Shown here piece by piece: positions 39,777 to 47,858 of a DNA stretch of 64,000 nt. The notes below the pieces were generated by a model that was not told the origin of the DNA, searched no databases, and saw nothing but the letters and a program-made list of their open reading frames with translations. Source of the DNA: Sinorhizobium alkalisoli (lineage in GTDB: Bacteria; Pseudomonadota; Alphaproteobacteria; Rhizobiales; Rhizobiaceae); contig NZ_CP034909.1 in NCBI RefSeq assembly GCF_008932245.1, positions 2,970,001-3,034,000 of the forward strand. The letters run 5' to 3'. The translations under genes and the position numbers were made by a program. Every line of letters starts with the position of its first letter. Positions within the stretch are counted from its first letter, which is position 1.

Positions 39777-42656
39777 CTATTCCGCCGCCTCCAGCTTGCC
39801 GGTAATGCGCCGCGACTGGCGGGCCTGCTCGTCATAATCACGCTGCCAGTCGGTCGGGCCGTTCGAGGGCGCGACCTGCACCGCGGTCACCTTGTATTCC
39901 GGGCAGTTCGTCGCCCAATCCGAGAAATCGGTGGTAATGACGTTGGCCTGCGTCGTCGGGTGATGGAAGGTGGTGTAGACGACGCCCGGCGCCACGCGGT
40001 CGGTGATCAGCGCCCGAAGCGTCGTTTCGCCCGAACGGCTGGCAAGCTTCACCCAGTCGCCTTCGCGGATGCCGCGCTGTTCGGCATCGTGCGGGTGGAT
40101 CTCCAGTCGGTCTTCGGGATGCCAGACGACGTTTTCCGTGCGCCGCGTCTGTGCGCCGACATTATAGTGGCTGAGGATGCGGCCCGTCGTCAGAAGCAGC
40201 GGGAAACGCGGGCCGGTCTTCTCGTCGGTCGCCACATATTCCGTGCGGATGAACTTGCCCCTGCCGCGCACGAAGCCGTCGACATGCATGATTGGCGAAC
40301 CGAGCGGCGCCTTCTCGTTGCAAGGCCACTGCACGGAGCCCATCTTGTCGAGATAGTCATAGGACACCATGGCAAAGGTCGGCGTGGTCGCTGCGATCTC
40401 GTCCATGATTTCGGATGGATGCCCATAGTTCCAGTCGAGCCCCATCGCCTGGGCGAGCTTTTGCGTCACCTCCCAGTCGGCATAGCCGTTCTTCGGCCGC
40501 ATCACGCGGCGCACGCGGTTGATGCGCCGCTCGGCATTGGTGAAGGTGCCGTCCTTTTCCAGGAAGGTCGAGCCCGGCAGGAAGACATGGGCGTAATTGG
40601 CCGTCTCGTTGAGGAAGAGATCCTGCACGACGACGCATTCCATCGCGGCAAGGCCGGCGGCCACGTGCTTGGTGTCCGGGTCGGACTGCAGGATGTCCTC
40701 ACCCTGGATGTACAAGCCCTTGAAGGTGCCGTCGACGGCAGCATCGAGCATATTGGGGATGCGCAGGCCCGGCTCATTGTTGAGCGTCACCCCCCAGAGC
40801 TTCTCGAAGGTCTCCCGCGTGGCATCGTCCGAGATATGCCGGTAGCCGGGCAGCTCGTGCGGGAAGGAGCCCATGTCGCAGGAGCCCTGCACGTTGTTCT
40901 GGCCGCGCAGCGGATTGACGCCGACACCGGGCCGGCCGATGTTGCCGGTGGCCATCGCGAGATTGGCGATCGCAATGACGGTGGTCGAGCCCTGGCTGTG
41001 CTCGGTGACGCCGAGGCCGTAATAGATCGCGCCGTTGCCGCCGGTGGCATAGAGCCGCGCCGCGCCGCGGACCAGGTCCGCCGGCACGCCGGTATAGGCT
41101 TCGGTCGCCTCCGGGCTGTGATAGGGCTCGGAAACGAAGGCCGCCCAATCCTCGAATTCCGACCAGTCGCAGCGCTCGCGGATGAAGGCCTCGTCCGCCA
41201 GTCCCTCGGTGACGATCACGTGCGCCATCGCCGTCAGGATGGCGACATTGGTGCCGGGCTTGATCGGCAGGTGATAGGCAGCTTCGACATGGGCCGAGCG
41301 GACGAGGTCGATCCGGCGCGGGTCGATGACGATCAGCTTCGCGCCCTGGCGTAGCCGCTTCTTCAGCCGAGACGCGAAAACCGGATGGCCGTCGGTCGGG
41401 TTGGCGCCGATGATGACGGCGACATCGGTGTGTTCGACGCTGTCGAAATTCTGCGTGCCGGCCGAAGTACCGAAGGTCTGGTTGAGGCCATACCCGGTCG
41501 GCGAATGGCAGACGCGCGCGCAGGTATCGACATTGTTGTTGCCGAAGCCGGCGCGCACCAGCTTCTGCACCAGATAGGTTTCCTCGTTGGTGCAGCGCGA
41601 GGAGGTGATGCCGCCGACCGAATCTCGGCCATACTGGTACTGGATGCGGCGGAATTCGGAGGCGACATGCGCATAGGCCTCCTCCCAGGTGACCTCGCGC
41701 CAGGGATCGGTGATCTTCTCGCGGATCATCGGATTGAGGATGCGATCCTTGTGCGTCGAATAGCCATAAGCGAAGCGGCCCTTGACGCAGGAATGGCCGC
41801 GGTTCGCCTGGCCGTCCTTCCACGGCACCATGCGCACCAGCTCCTCGCCGCGCATTTCCGCCTTGAACGAACAGCCGACGCCGCAATAGGCGCAGGTGGT
41901 GACGACGGAATGCTCCGGCTGGCCGATCTCGATCACCGATTTTTCCGTCAGCGTCGCCGTCGGGCAGGCCTGCACGCAGGCGCCGCAGGAGACGCATTCC
42001 GAGGAAACGAAATCCTCGCTCATTCCGGCGGAGACGCGCGAATCGAAGCCGCGGCCGCTGATCGTCAGCGCGAAGGTGCCCTGCACCTCCTCGCAGGCGC
42101 GGACGCAGCGCGAGCAGACGATGCATTTGGCGGGATCAAAGGTGAAATACGGATTGGAGTGGTCTTTCGGCGCCCAGTTGATGTTGATGTCGCCATTGTT
42201 GCGCGCCTGCACGTGATTGGCGCCATCATAGCCATAGCGCACGTCCCGAAGACCCACGGCGCCAGCCATGTCCTGCAGCTCGCAATCGCCGTTGGCCGCA
42301 CAGGTCAGACAGTCGAGCGGATGATCGGAGATGTAGAGCTCCATCACGCCGCGGCGGACGTCCTTGAGGCGCTGCGTCTGAGTGGAGACGCTGATACCCT
42401 GTGCCACCGGGGTGGTGCAGGAGGCCGGCATGCCGGCACGGCCTTCAATCTCGACGAGGCAGAGCCGGCAGGAGCCGAAAGCGTCCATCATGTCGGAGGC
42501 GCAGAGCTTCGGCACTTCGATGCCCGCTTCCATCGCCGCGCGCATGATCGAGGTGCCCTCCGGCACGGTGATCTCGCGCCCGTCGATCGTCAGCGTCACC
42601 AGCTTTTCAGACATGGAAGCAGGAGTGCCGTAGTCGATTTCATGAATGAGGGACAT
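39777..42656 (-). CDS. fdsA: NAD-dependent formate dehydrogenase alpha (molybdenum) subunit
   Basis: A 959-residue catalytic subunit. The N-terminal [2Fe-2S] domain has C52, C63, C66 and C80. A His/Cys-ligated cluster uses H112, C116, C119 and C125. Two [4Fe-4S] sets are CIVCSRCVRAC and CVSCGACVQAC. The fourth is CAYCGVGC plus C290. The molybdenum ligand is Cys383 in CARVCHSPT; there is no selenocysteine. It oxidises formate to CO2 and passes electrons to FdsBG and NAD. AGGAGG precedes the ATG at 42656. Confidence 0.95.
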   Translation of the reverse strand: MSLIHEIDYGTPASMSEKLVTLTIDGREITVPEGTSIMRAAMEAGIEVPKLCASDMMDAFGSCRLCLVEIEGRAGMPASCTTPVAQGISVSTQTQRLKDVRRGVMELYISDHPLDCLTCAANGDCELQDMAGAVGLRDVRYGYDGANHVQARNNGDININWAPKDHSNPYFTFDPAKCIVCSRCVRACEEVQGTFALTISGRGFDSRVSAGMSEDFVSSECVSCGACVQACPTATLTEKSVIEIGQPEHSVVTTCAYCGVGCSFKAEMRGEELVRMVPWKDGQANRGHSCVKGRFAYGYSTHKDRILNPMIREKITDPWREVTWEEAYAHVASEFRRIQYQYGRDSVGGITSSRCTNEETYLVQKLVRAGFGNNNVDTCARVCHSPTGYGLNQTFGTSAGTQNFDSVEHTDVAVIIGANPTDGHPVFASRLKKRLRQGAKLIVIDPRRIDLVRSAHVEAAYHLPIKPGTNVAILTAMAHVIVTEGLADEAFIRERCDWSEFEDWAAFVSEPYHSPEATEAYTGVPADLVRGAARLYATGGNGAIYYGLGVTEHSQGSTTVIAIANLAMATGNIGRPGVGVNPLRGQNNVQGSCDMGSFPHELPGYRHISDDATRETFEKLWGVTLNNEPGLRIPNMLDAAVDGTFKGLYIQGEDILQSDPDTKHVAAGLAAMECVVVQDLFLNETANYAHVFLPGSTFLEKDGTFTNAERRINRVRRVMRPKNGYADWEVTQKLAQAMGLDWNYGHPSEIMDEIAATTPTFAMVSYDYLDKMGSVQWPCNEKAPLGSPIMHVDGFVRGRGKFIRTEYVATDEKTGPRFPLLLTTGRILSHYNVGAQTRRTENVVWHPEDRLEIHPHDAEQRGIREGDWVKLASRSGETTLRALITDRVAPGVVYTTFHHPTTQANVITTDFSDWATNCPEYKVTAVQVAPSNGPTDWQRDYDEQARQSRRITGKLEAAE

Positions 42657-42705
42657 TACTGGGCCTCCTGGGAATTGGCGTTTAGTGAGGTGGACGTCGC
42701 CGCCA

Positions 42706-44262
42706 TCATTCCGCCGCCTCCCTCACCGGCGCCGGCTGGAAATCCTCCGGGAAATGCGTCATCGCGCTCACCACCGGATAGGGCGTGAAGCCACCAAGCG
42801 CGCAGAGCGAGCCGAATTTCATCGTGTTGCAGAGATCGGCAAGCAGTTCGCGGTTCTTTTCGGGCTCGACCCCGTCCCTGATCTTGTCCGCCACTTCGAC
42901 CCCCCGCGTCGAGCCGAGGCGGCAGGGCGTGCACTTGCCACAGCTCTCCACCGCGCAGAATTCCATGGCAAACCGCGCCTGCTTCAGCATGTCGGCCGTA
43001 TCGTCGAAGACGACGATGCCGGCATGGCCGATGAGGCCGTCCTTCGCCGCGAAGGCTTCATAGTCGAACGGCGTGTCGAACAGCGCCCGCGGGAAATAGG
43101 CGCCGAGCGGACCGCCGACCTGCACCGCCTTGACCGGCCGGCCGCTTGCGGTGCCGCCGGCGATGTCGTCGACGATCTCGCCTAGCGTCAGGCCGAAGCC
43201 GATTTCGAACAGGCCGCCATGCTTGACGTTGCCGGCGATCTGGATCGGGATCGTGCCACGCGAGCGCCCCATGCCGAAATCGCGGTAATAGGCGGCGCCC
43301 TTGTCGAGGATCACCGGCACCGAGGCGAGCGAGATGACGTTGTTGATGACGGTCGGACGGTCGAACAGGCCCCTGTGGGCGGGGAGCGGCGGTTTGGCGC
43401 GCACCAGCCCGCGCTTGCCTTCGAGGCTGTTCAGGAGCGACGTCTCCTCGCCGCAGACATAGGCGCCAGCACCAGTACGGACCTCCATGTCGAAGGCGTG
43501 GGCGGACCCGAGCACCGCGCGGCCGAGGACGCCGGCGGCTCGCGCAACCTCGATCGCCTCGGTCATCGCCGCGATCGCGTGCGGATATTCGGAACGCGTA
43601 TAGATATAGCCCTTCGTGGCGCCCGTCGCGATGCCTGCGACCGCCATGCCTTCGATCAGCACGAAGGGATCGCCTTCCATGATCATCCGGTCGGCGAACG
43701 TGCCGCTGTCGCCTTCGTCGGCGTTGCAGACGATATATTTCTGCGGCCCCGGCGCTTCGAGCACCGTCTTCCACTTGATGCCGGTCGGGAATCCTGCGCC
43801 GCCGCGGCCGCGCAGGCCGCTTTCGGTAACCTCGGCGACGATTGCCGCAGGCTCCATCGCAACCGCCTTCTCGAGGCCGTTGAGGCCGCCATGGGCGCGA
43901 TAGTCGTCGAGCGACAGCGGATCCGTAACGCCGCAACGGGCAAAGGTCAGCCGCACCTGACGCTTGAGGAACGGGATCTCCTCCGTCTTCCCGCGACAGA
44001 GCGGATGCGAGCCGCCGGTGACGAGACCCGCATCGAGGAGAGATGCAACATCGCCTGCCTTTACCGGGCCATAGGCAATACGACCCTCGGGGGTTTCGAC
44101 CTCGACCAGCGGCTCCAGCCAATGCAGGCCGCGCGACCCGTTGCGGACGATCGTCGCATCGAGACCGCGCGCCGCCAGTCCCTCGGCCATCGCCGTCGCC
44201 ACTTTTTCAGCGCCAAGCGCCAGCGCCGCCGCATCCCGCGGAATATAGATCTTGGCGGTCAT
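42706..44262 (-). CDS. fdsB: NAD-dependent formate dehydrogenase beta (FMN/NADH) subunit
   Basis: A 518-residue diaphorase subunit similar to NuoF. An N-terminal thioredoxin-like domain of about 120 residues precedes the NuoF-like core: the NADH-binding loop GRGGAGFPTGIKW, FMN-binding KYIVCNADEGDSGTFADR, and the [4Fe-4S] motif ESCGKCTPCRLGS with a final Cys in FGSLCALGG. It overlaps the fdsG stop codon by 4 nt, so translation is coupled. Confidence 0.94.
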   Translation of the reverse strand: MTAKIYIPRDAAALALGAEKVATAMAEGLAARGLDATIVRNGSRGLHWLEPLVEVETPEGRIAYGPVKAGDVASLLDAGLVTGGSHPLCRGKTEEIPFLKRQVRLTFARCGVTDPLSLDDYRAHGGLNGLEKAVAMEPAAIVAEVTESGLRGRGGAGFPTGIKWKTVLEAPGPQKYIVCNADEGDSGTFADRMIMEGDPFVLIEGMAVAGIATGATKGYIYTRSEYPHAIAAMTEAIEVARAAGVLGRAVLGSAHAFDMEVRTGAGAYVCGEETSLLNSLEGKRGLVRAKPPLPAHRGLFDRPTVINNVISLASVPVILDKGAAYYRDFGMGRSRGTIPIQIAGNVKHGGLFEIGFGLTLGEIVDDIAGGTASGRPVKAVQVGGPLGAYFPRALFDTPFDYEAFAAKDGLIGHAGIVVFDDTADMLKQARFAMEFCAVESCGKCTPCRLGSTRGVEVADKIRDGVEPEKNRELLADLCNTMKFGSLCALGGFTPYPVVSAMTHFPEDFQPAPVREAAE

Positions 44263-44738
44263 CGGCGTACCTCCTCGACCAGCGCTTCGAGCGCCGCATC
44301 ATCGAGCCGGCCGTGCACCTCGCCATCGAGCATTGCCGACGGCGAGCAGGAACAGAGCCCGAGACAGTAAACGGGCTCGAGGGTCACCTCGCCGTCAGGG
44401 GTCGTCTCGTGGAAATCGATGCCAAGCAGGGCCTTCGCCCGGTCGGCCAGCCGGTCCCCGCCCATCGACTGGCAGGCTTCGGCGCGACAGAGCTTCAGCA
44501 CGTGCCGCCCGGCCGGGTGTTCACGGAAGTCATGATAAAAGGTGACGACGCCGTAGACCTCGGCGCGCGACAGGTTGAGCTCGCGCGCAATCACCGGCAT
44601 GGATTCCTGCGGCACATAGCCGAACTCGTCCTGCAGCGCGTGCAGGATCGGAAGCAACGGGCCTTCGAGCCCCTTAAATTCGTCGATGATCGCCAGCGTT
44701 TGCTCGGCCACGTCCGCGCGCGGCAGATGGATATTCAC
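44259..44738 (-). CDS. fdsG: NAD-dependent formate dehydrogenase gamma ([2Fe-2S]) subunit
   Basis: A 159-residue NuoE-like subunit. The thioredoxin-fold [2Fe-2S] ligands are LCRAEAC (C-x4-C) and CLGLC (C-x3-C). The start codon is GTG, with GGGAGG about 10 nt upstream. It is first in the fdsG-fdsB-fdsA-fdhD-fdsD operon. The 180-bp stretch between it and the LysR gene upstream holds the promoter. Confidence 0.93.
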   Translation of the reverse strand: MNIHLPRADVAEQTLAIIDEFKGLEGPLLPILHALQDEFGYVPQESMPVIARELNLSRAEVYGVVTFYHDFREHPAGRHVLKLCRAEACQSMGGDRLADRAKALLGIDFHETTPDGEVTLEPVYCLGLCSCSPSAMLDGEVHGRLDDAALEALVEEVRR

Positions 44739-44918
44739 GCCAAGAGCCCTCCCGGCTCGCGGCGCGGTGCGCTCCAGACCTGGGCCCGATCGCCTTCCGC
44801 ACCGAATGTCTCCAATTTCGCAGGGGCTGGAGCCTCGTCGACCCCTGCACGTCTGACCAGCTTCGCGCTTATGGCCGGATGGGTCAATAATGCTGTTCCG
44901 TTGGACGATAGAAAAAAT

Positions 44919-45815
44919 CTATCGAGCTGCGTTGCGCTCACCGAGGATGCGCGCCTCGTGCAGCAACGCCGACACCAGCGGCGTGAATGGTTCGCGATAG
45001 GTGGCAACGAGTCCGACGGTGTGCCGCACATCCGGTTCGACGATCGGGATCATTCGGATATCTTCGTGAAAACCAAATGATTTCGCGACATTATAGGGCA
45101 TGATGCTCGCCCATCGACCGGTGCGGACATGGGAGAAAAGCACGATCATCGAGTTGGATTCGAGCGTCGGGCTGGCGACGGCTCCCGCCTCGGAGAAGTG
45201 CTGATTGATGATCCGCCTGTTCTGCATGTCGGCCGTCAATAGACAAAGCCGAATGTTGCTAACCTCTTTCCAGGTCACGCTTTCGCGATCCGAAAGCGGT
45301 GTCCCGGCGGCCGTCACGAGGTGATATTGCTCCACCTGCAGCGGCACGCTGGTGACGCGGCCGAGCGGCTCGTTCTCCAGGTAGGTCAGACCCGCATCGA
45401 TTTCGAGATTTTCGAGCAGCGCCAGAATCTGCAGCGACGTCGTCGAGAGAACCGAGAACGTCACGTCCGGGTGTTTCTCCTGGAACGGCGCCGTGATCAT
45501 CGGCACCATTGCGAGCGTTGTCGGGATCGAAGCAAGTCGGATATGCCCCGACAGCCCCTTGCGCGCCGCCCGCATCTCCTCGCGCATGGTGCGGCTGTCT
45601 CCGACGATCCGTCGCGCCCATTCGAGCACCCGCTGGCCCTCCGGCGTCAGCCCCTGAAAGCGCGAGCCGCGATTGACGAGCATCACGCCGAGCTGGTCCT
45701 CGAGCTGCCGGATTGCCGCCGACAGCGTCGGCTGCGTCACGCCGCATTCCTCGGCCGCCCGTCCGAAGTGCCGCTCGCGGGCGAGCGCGAGAAAGAATTC
45801 CAGCTTGTCGATCAT
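44919..45815 (-). CDS. LysR-family regulator, probable formate dehydrogenase operon regulator
   Basis: A 298-residue LysR protein. The N-terminal helix-turn-helix is HFGRAAEECGVTQPTLSAAIRQLEDQLG. The effector domain begins at LSGHIRLASIPTTLAMVP. It lies directly upstream of fdsG on the same strand, unlike the divergent layout more common for LysR genes. Control of the fds operon is inferred from position and from similar arrangements in other proteobacteria. Confidence 0.88.
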   Translation of the reverse strand: MIDKLEFFLALARERHFGRAAEECGVTQPTLSAAIRQLEDQLGVMLVNRGSRFQGLTPEGQRVLEWARRIVGDSRTMREEMRAARKGLSGHIRLASIPTTLAMVPMITAPFQEKHPDVTFSVLSTTSLQILALLENLEIDAGLTYLENEPLGRVTSVPLQVEQYHLVTAAGTPLSDRESVTWKEVSNIRLCLLTADMQNRRIINQHFSEAGAVASPTLESNSMIVLFSHVRTGRWASIMPYNVAKSFGFHEDIRMIPIVEPDVRHTVGLVATYREPFTPLVSALLHEARILGERNAAR

Positions 45816-45852
45816 GCCTTATCCCTTCAGGACGAATTGGTGCCGCCCCTCT

Positions 45853-45985
45853 CCTCGGGTTTGACCCGAGGATCGGGGCTAATCCGAGGACTGACCTCTC
45901 GCCCTCGCGCCTCTCTAGGGGAGAGGCGGTCGGAGCGTGCCGCTTGTCCCTTCTCCCCGCCCGCGGGGAGAAGGGACAAGCGGCA
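45853..45985. repeat. Composite palindromic element with a 48-bp perfect palindrome
   Basis: Three hairpins are in series. CCTCGGGT/ACCCGAGG is at 45853-45871. GCCTCTC/GAGAGGC is near 45909-45927. The third, at 45938-45985, has two perfect 23-bp arms and a 2-nt centre, with the core CTTCTCCCCGC shared with the element at 20716. It sits between the SDR stop and the LysR start, which are in tandem on the minus strand. Confidence 0.8.
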
Positions 45986-46017
45986 GCGGGATGAGGGAAA
46001 AAGCACTCTGATGCCGC

Positions 46018-46797
46018 TTAGCAGATCAACTGACCGCCGTTCACTTCCAGTATCTGACCGGTGATATAGCCCGAAAGCGCATGCGAGGCGAGGAAGAGAT
46101 AGGCAGGCGCGCAATCGTCGGCTGTCCCGAGCCGTCCGAGCGGAATCGATTTCCGCGTCGCCTCCAGCTTCTCCGGCGTGGAATAGCGCTGATGGAAGTC
46201 GGTGGCGATCGTGCCCGGCGAAACACAATTGACCCGGATCCCTTCCGGTGCCAGCTCACGCGCCAGCGCCTTCGAATAGGTGGCGACGAAGGCCTTGGTG
46301 GCGGAATAGATCGACGAGCCGGCGCTGCCGCCCGTGCGCGCCGAAATCGACACGGTGTTGACGATCGCCGCATGCGCGCCCTTGCGCAACAGCGGCAGCA
46401 TGGCACGCGTCATCTCGACGACGGAGGTCTGGTTGAGCCGAAGGATGGCACGGTATTCCTCATCAGTGAGTTCCGCGGCTGGGAAGCGACCGACCATTGT
46501 GCCCGCATTATTGACAAGCACGTCCAGGCTGTCGAATCGGCTCCCCACCTCGTCCGCGAGAGCTTGCACGCCGCCAGATTCGACAAAATCCGCGCCGCAG
46601 AGAAACGCCCGGCCCTCGCCCGCCGCGAGATCGAGGAAGACGGGACGGTCACGGGGAATCGTCCGCCCCGTATGAACGACCACTCTAGCGCCGCAATCAA
46701 GGAATTGCCGGGCGACCTCGAGGCCGATGCCGCGGCCGCCGCCGGTCACCACCACATTCATGCCGCTGAACAAGGCCGGATGAAACATGTCTTGCAT
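46018..46797 (-). CDS. Short-chain dehydrogenase/reductase
   Basis: A 259-residue SDR. The cofactor motif is VVVTGGGRGIG, then NNAG near residue 95. The catalytic pair is Tyr-x3-Lys in SSIYSATKAFV, and the C-terminal part has INCVSPGTIATDF. The Rossmann ending with an early GRTIPR suggests NADP preference, which is not certain. Starts at 46797 (MQDMF) and 46788 (MFHPAL) are both possible; the ribosome site AGGAAAGGA fits 46788 better. It is divergent from glpR. Its substrate is unknown. Confidence 0.83.
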   Translation of the reverse strand: MQDMFHPALFSGMNVVVTGGGRGIGLEVARQFLDCGARVVVHTGRTIPRDRPVFLDLAAGEGRAFLCGADFVESGGVQALADEVGSRFDSLDVLVNNAGTMVGRFPAAELTDEEYRAILRLNQTSVVEMTRAMLPLLRKGAHAAIVNTVSISARTGGSAGSSIYSATKAFVATYSKALARELAPEGIRVNCVSPGTIATDFHQRYSTPEKLEATRKSIPLGRLGTADDCAPAYLFLASHALSGYITGQILEVNGGQLIC

Positions 46798-46912
46798 TCC
46801 TTTCCTGAAGCAGGCGAGCGCATCGCTGGACGGACTGCAACTTCTATATCGATGCCTGTGGCGAGCGAAAGCCCGAGTCTGCGCAATTTCGCCGATTCTG
46901 AAATTGCACGGC

Positions 46913-46945
46913 TTTCGTTTTTGCATATTATGAAACCAAACGAAA
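46913..46945. promoter_or_regulatory. Inverted TTTCGTTT repeat upstream of glpR
   Basis: TTTCGTTT (46913-46920) and AAACGAAA (46938-46945) form an inverted repeat 17 bp upstream of the glpR start. The same TTTCGTTT occurs upstream of glpD at 47787-47794. These are probable DeoR-type GlpR sites. They may also act on the divergent SDR gene. Confidence 0.6.
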
Positions 46946-46961
46946 ACAGAGGGAGCGCGAC

Positions 46962-47726
46962 ATGTATCTCACCGGACGCCAGGAAGAAATCCTCGCGCTC
47001 GCCAAGACCGAAGGACGGGTGCTCGTCGAGGAACTCGCCCAGCGCTTCTCGGTGACGCCGCAGACGATCCGCAAGGACCTGAACGATCTCTGCGACGCGC
47101 GCGTCCTCAATCGCGTCCATGGCGGCGCCATCTTCCCGAGCGGCAATGAGAACGTGAAATACGATGCCCGCCGGCAGATCGCCGCGGCGGAGAAGCAGGC
47201 GATCGGTCGCGCGGCAGCGGCCCTGATCCCCGACAACGCCTCGCTCTTCATCAACATCGGCACCACCACGGAGGCGGTCGGCGAAGCGCTGCTCGACCAC
47301 AAGGAATTGATGGTCATTACCAACAACATCAACGTTGCCAATCGGTTGCGGATCTATCCATCCATCGAAGTGGTGATTGCCGGTGGCGTCGTGCGCGGTT
47401 CGGACGGCGGCATCGTCGGCGAGGCGGCCGTCGATTTCATCAGGCAGTTCAAGGTGGATTTCGCCGTCATCGGCGCCTCCGCAATCGACAGCGATGGCGC
47501 GCTCCTCGATTTTGACTATCGCGAAGTGAAAGTGGCGCAGGCGATTATCGCCAATGCGCGGCACGTTATCCTGGTCTCGGATTCGACGAAGTTCGAACGC
47601 ACCGCGCCGGTCAGGATCGGCCATATCTCCCAGGTCCAGACCTTCATCACCGACCGTTGTTTCGCCGAAAATGTTCGCAGAATTTGCGCCGACCAGGGTG
47701 TGAAGCTGATCGAGACCGAGGTGTGA
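46962..47726 (+). CDS. glpR: DeoR-family glycerol regulon repressor
   Basis: A 254-residue DeoR-family repressor. The N-terminal helix-turn-helix is VLVEELAQRFSVTPQTIRKDLNDL. The sugar-phosphate-sensing domain contains FINIGTTTEAVGEALL and the C-terminal VILVSDSTKFERTAPVRIGH. Next to glpD and the glycerol importer genes, it should sense glycerol 3-phosphate. The start at 46962 has GGGAG upstream. Confidence 0.92.
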   Translation: MYLTGRQEEILALAKTEGRVLVEELAQRFSVTPQTIRKDLNDLCDARVLNRVHGGAIFPSGNENVKYDARRQIAAAEKQAIGRAAAALIPDNASLFINIGTTTEAVGEALLDHKELMVITNNINVANRLRIYPSIEVVIAGGVVRGSDGGIVGEAAVDFIRQFKVDFAVIGASAIDSDGALLDFDYREVKVAQAIIANARHVILVSDSTKFERTAPVRIGHISQVQTFITDRCFAENVRRICADQGVKLIETEV

Positions 47727-47759
47727 GCGCCCGCGTTTTCGCTTCCGTGAAGACTCGCA

Positions 47760-47794
47760 AAACATTCGTTTGACATTCGAAATGTTTTCGTTTT
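47760..47794. promoter_or_regulatory. Candidate GlpR operators upstream of glpD
   Basis: AAAACATT (47760-47767) and AATGTTTT (47782-47789) form an inverted repeat that overlaps a TTTCGTTT half-site (47787-47794), about 65-100 bp upstream of the glpD start. The TTTCGTTT half-site is shared with the glpR promoter. GlpR binding is inferred. Confidence 0.55.
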
Positions 47795-47858
47795 TACTGC
47801 CGTTACTTTCGCATTTGCATTCAATTTGTGCATTGCGAAAAGAGGAGGGGCAATCGCA

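Noticed and set aside
39960..41354. A 464-codon plus-strand frame and its neighbour at 41385-42788 over fdsA
   Set aside because: Antisense to fdsA, whose iron-sulfur and molybdenum motifs are all present.
41500..41530. Possible selenocysteine in formate dehydrogenase alpha
   Set aside because: The active-site codon at residue 383 encodes Cys (CARVCHSPT) and there is no in-frame TGA.
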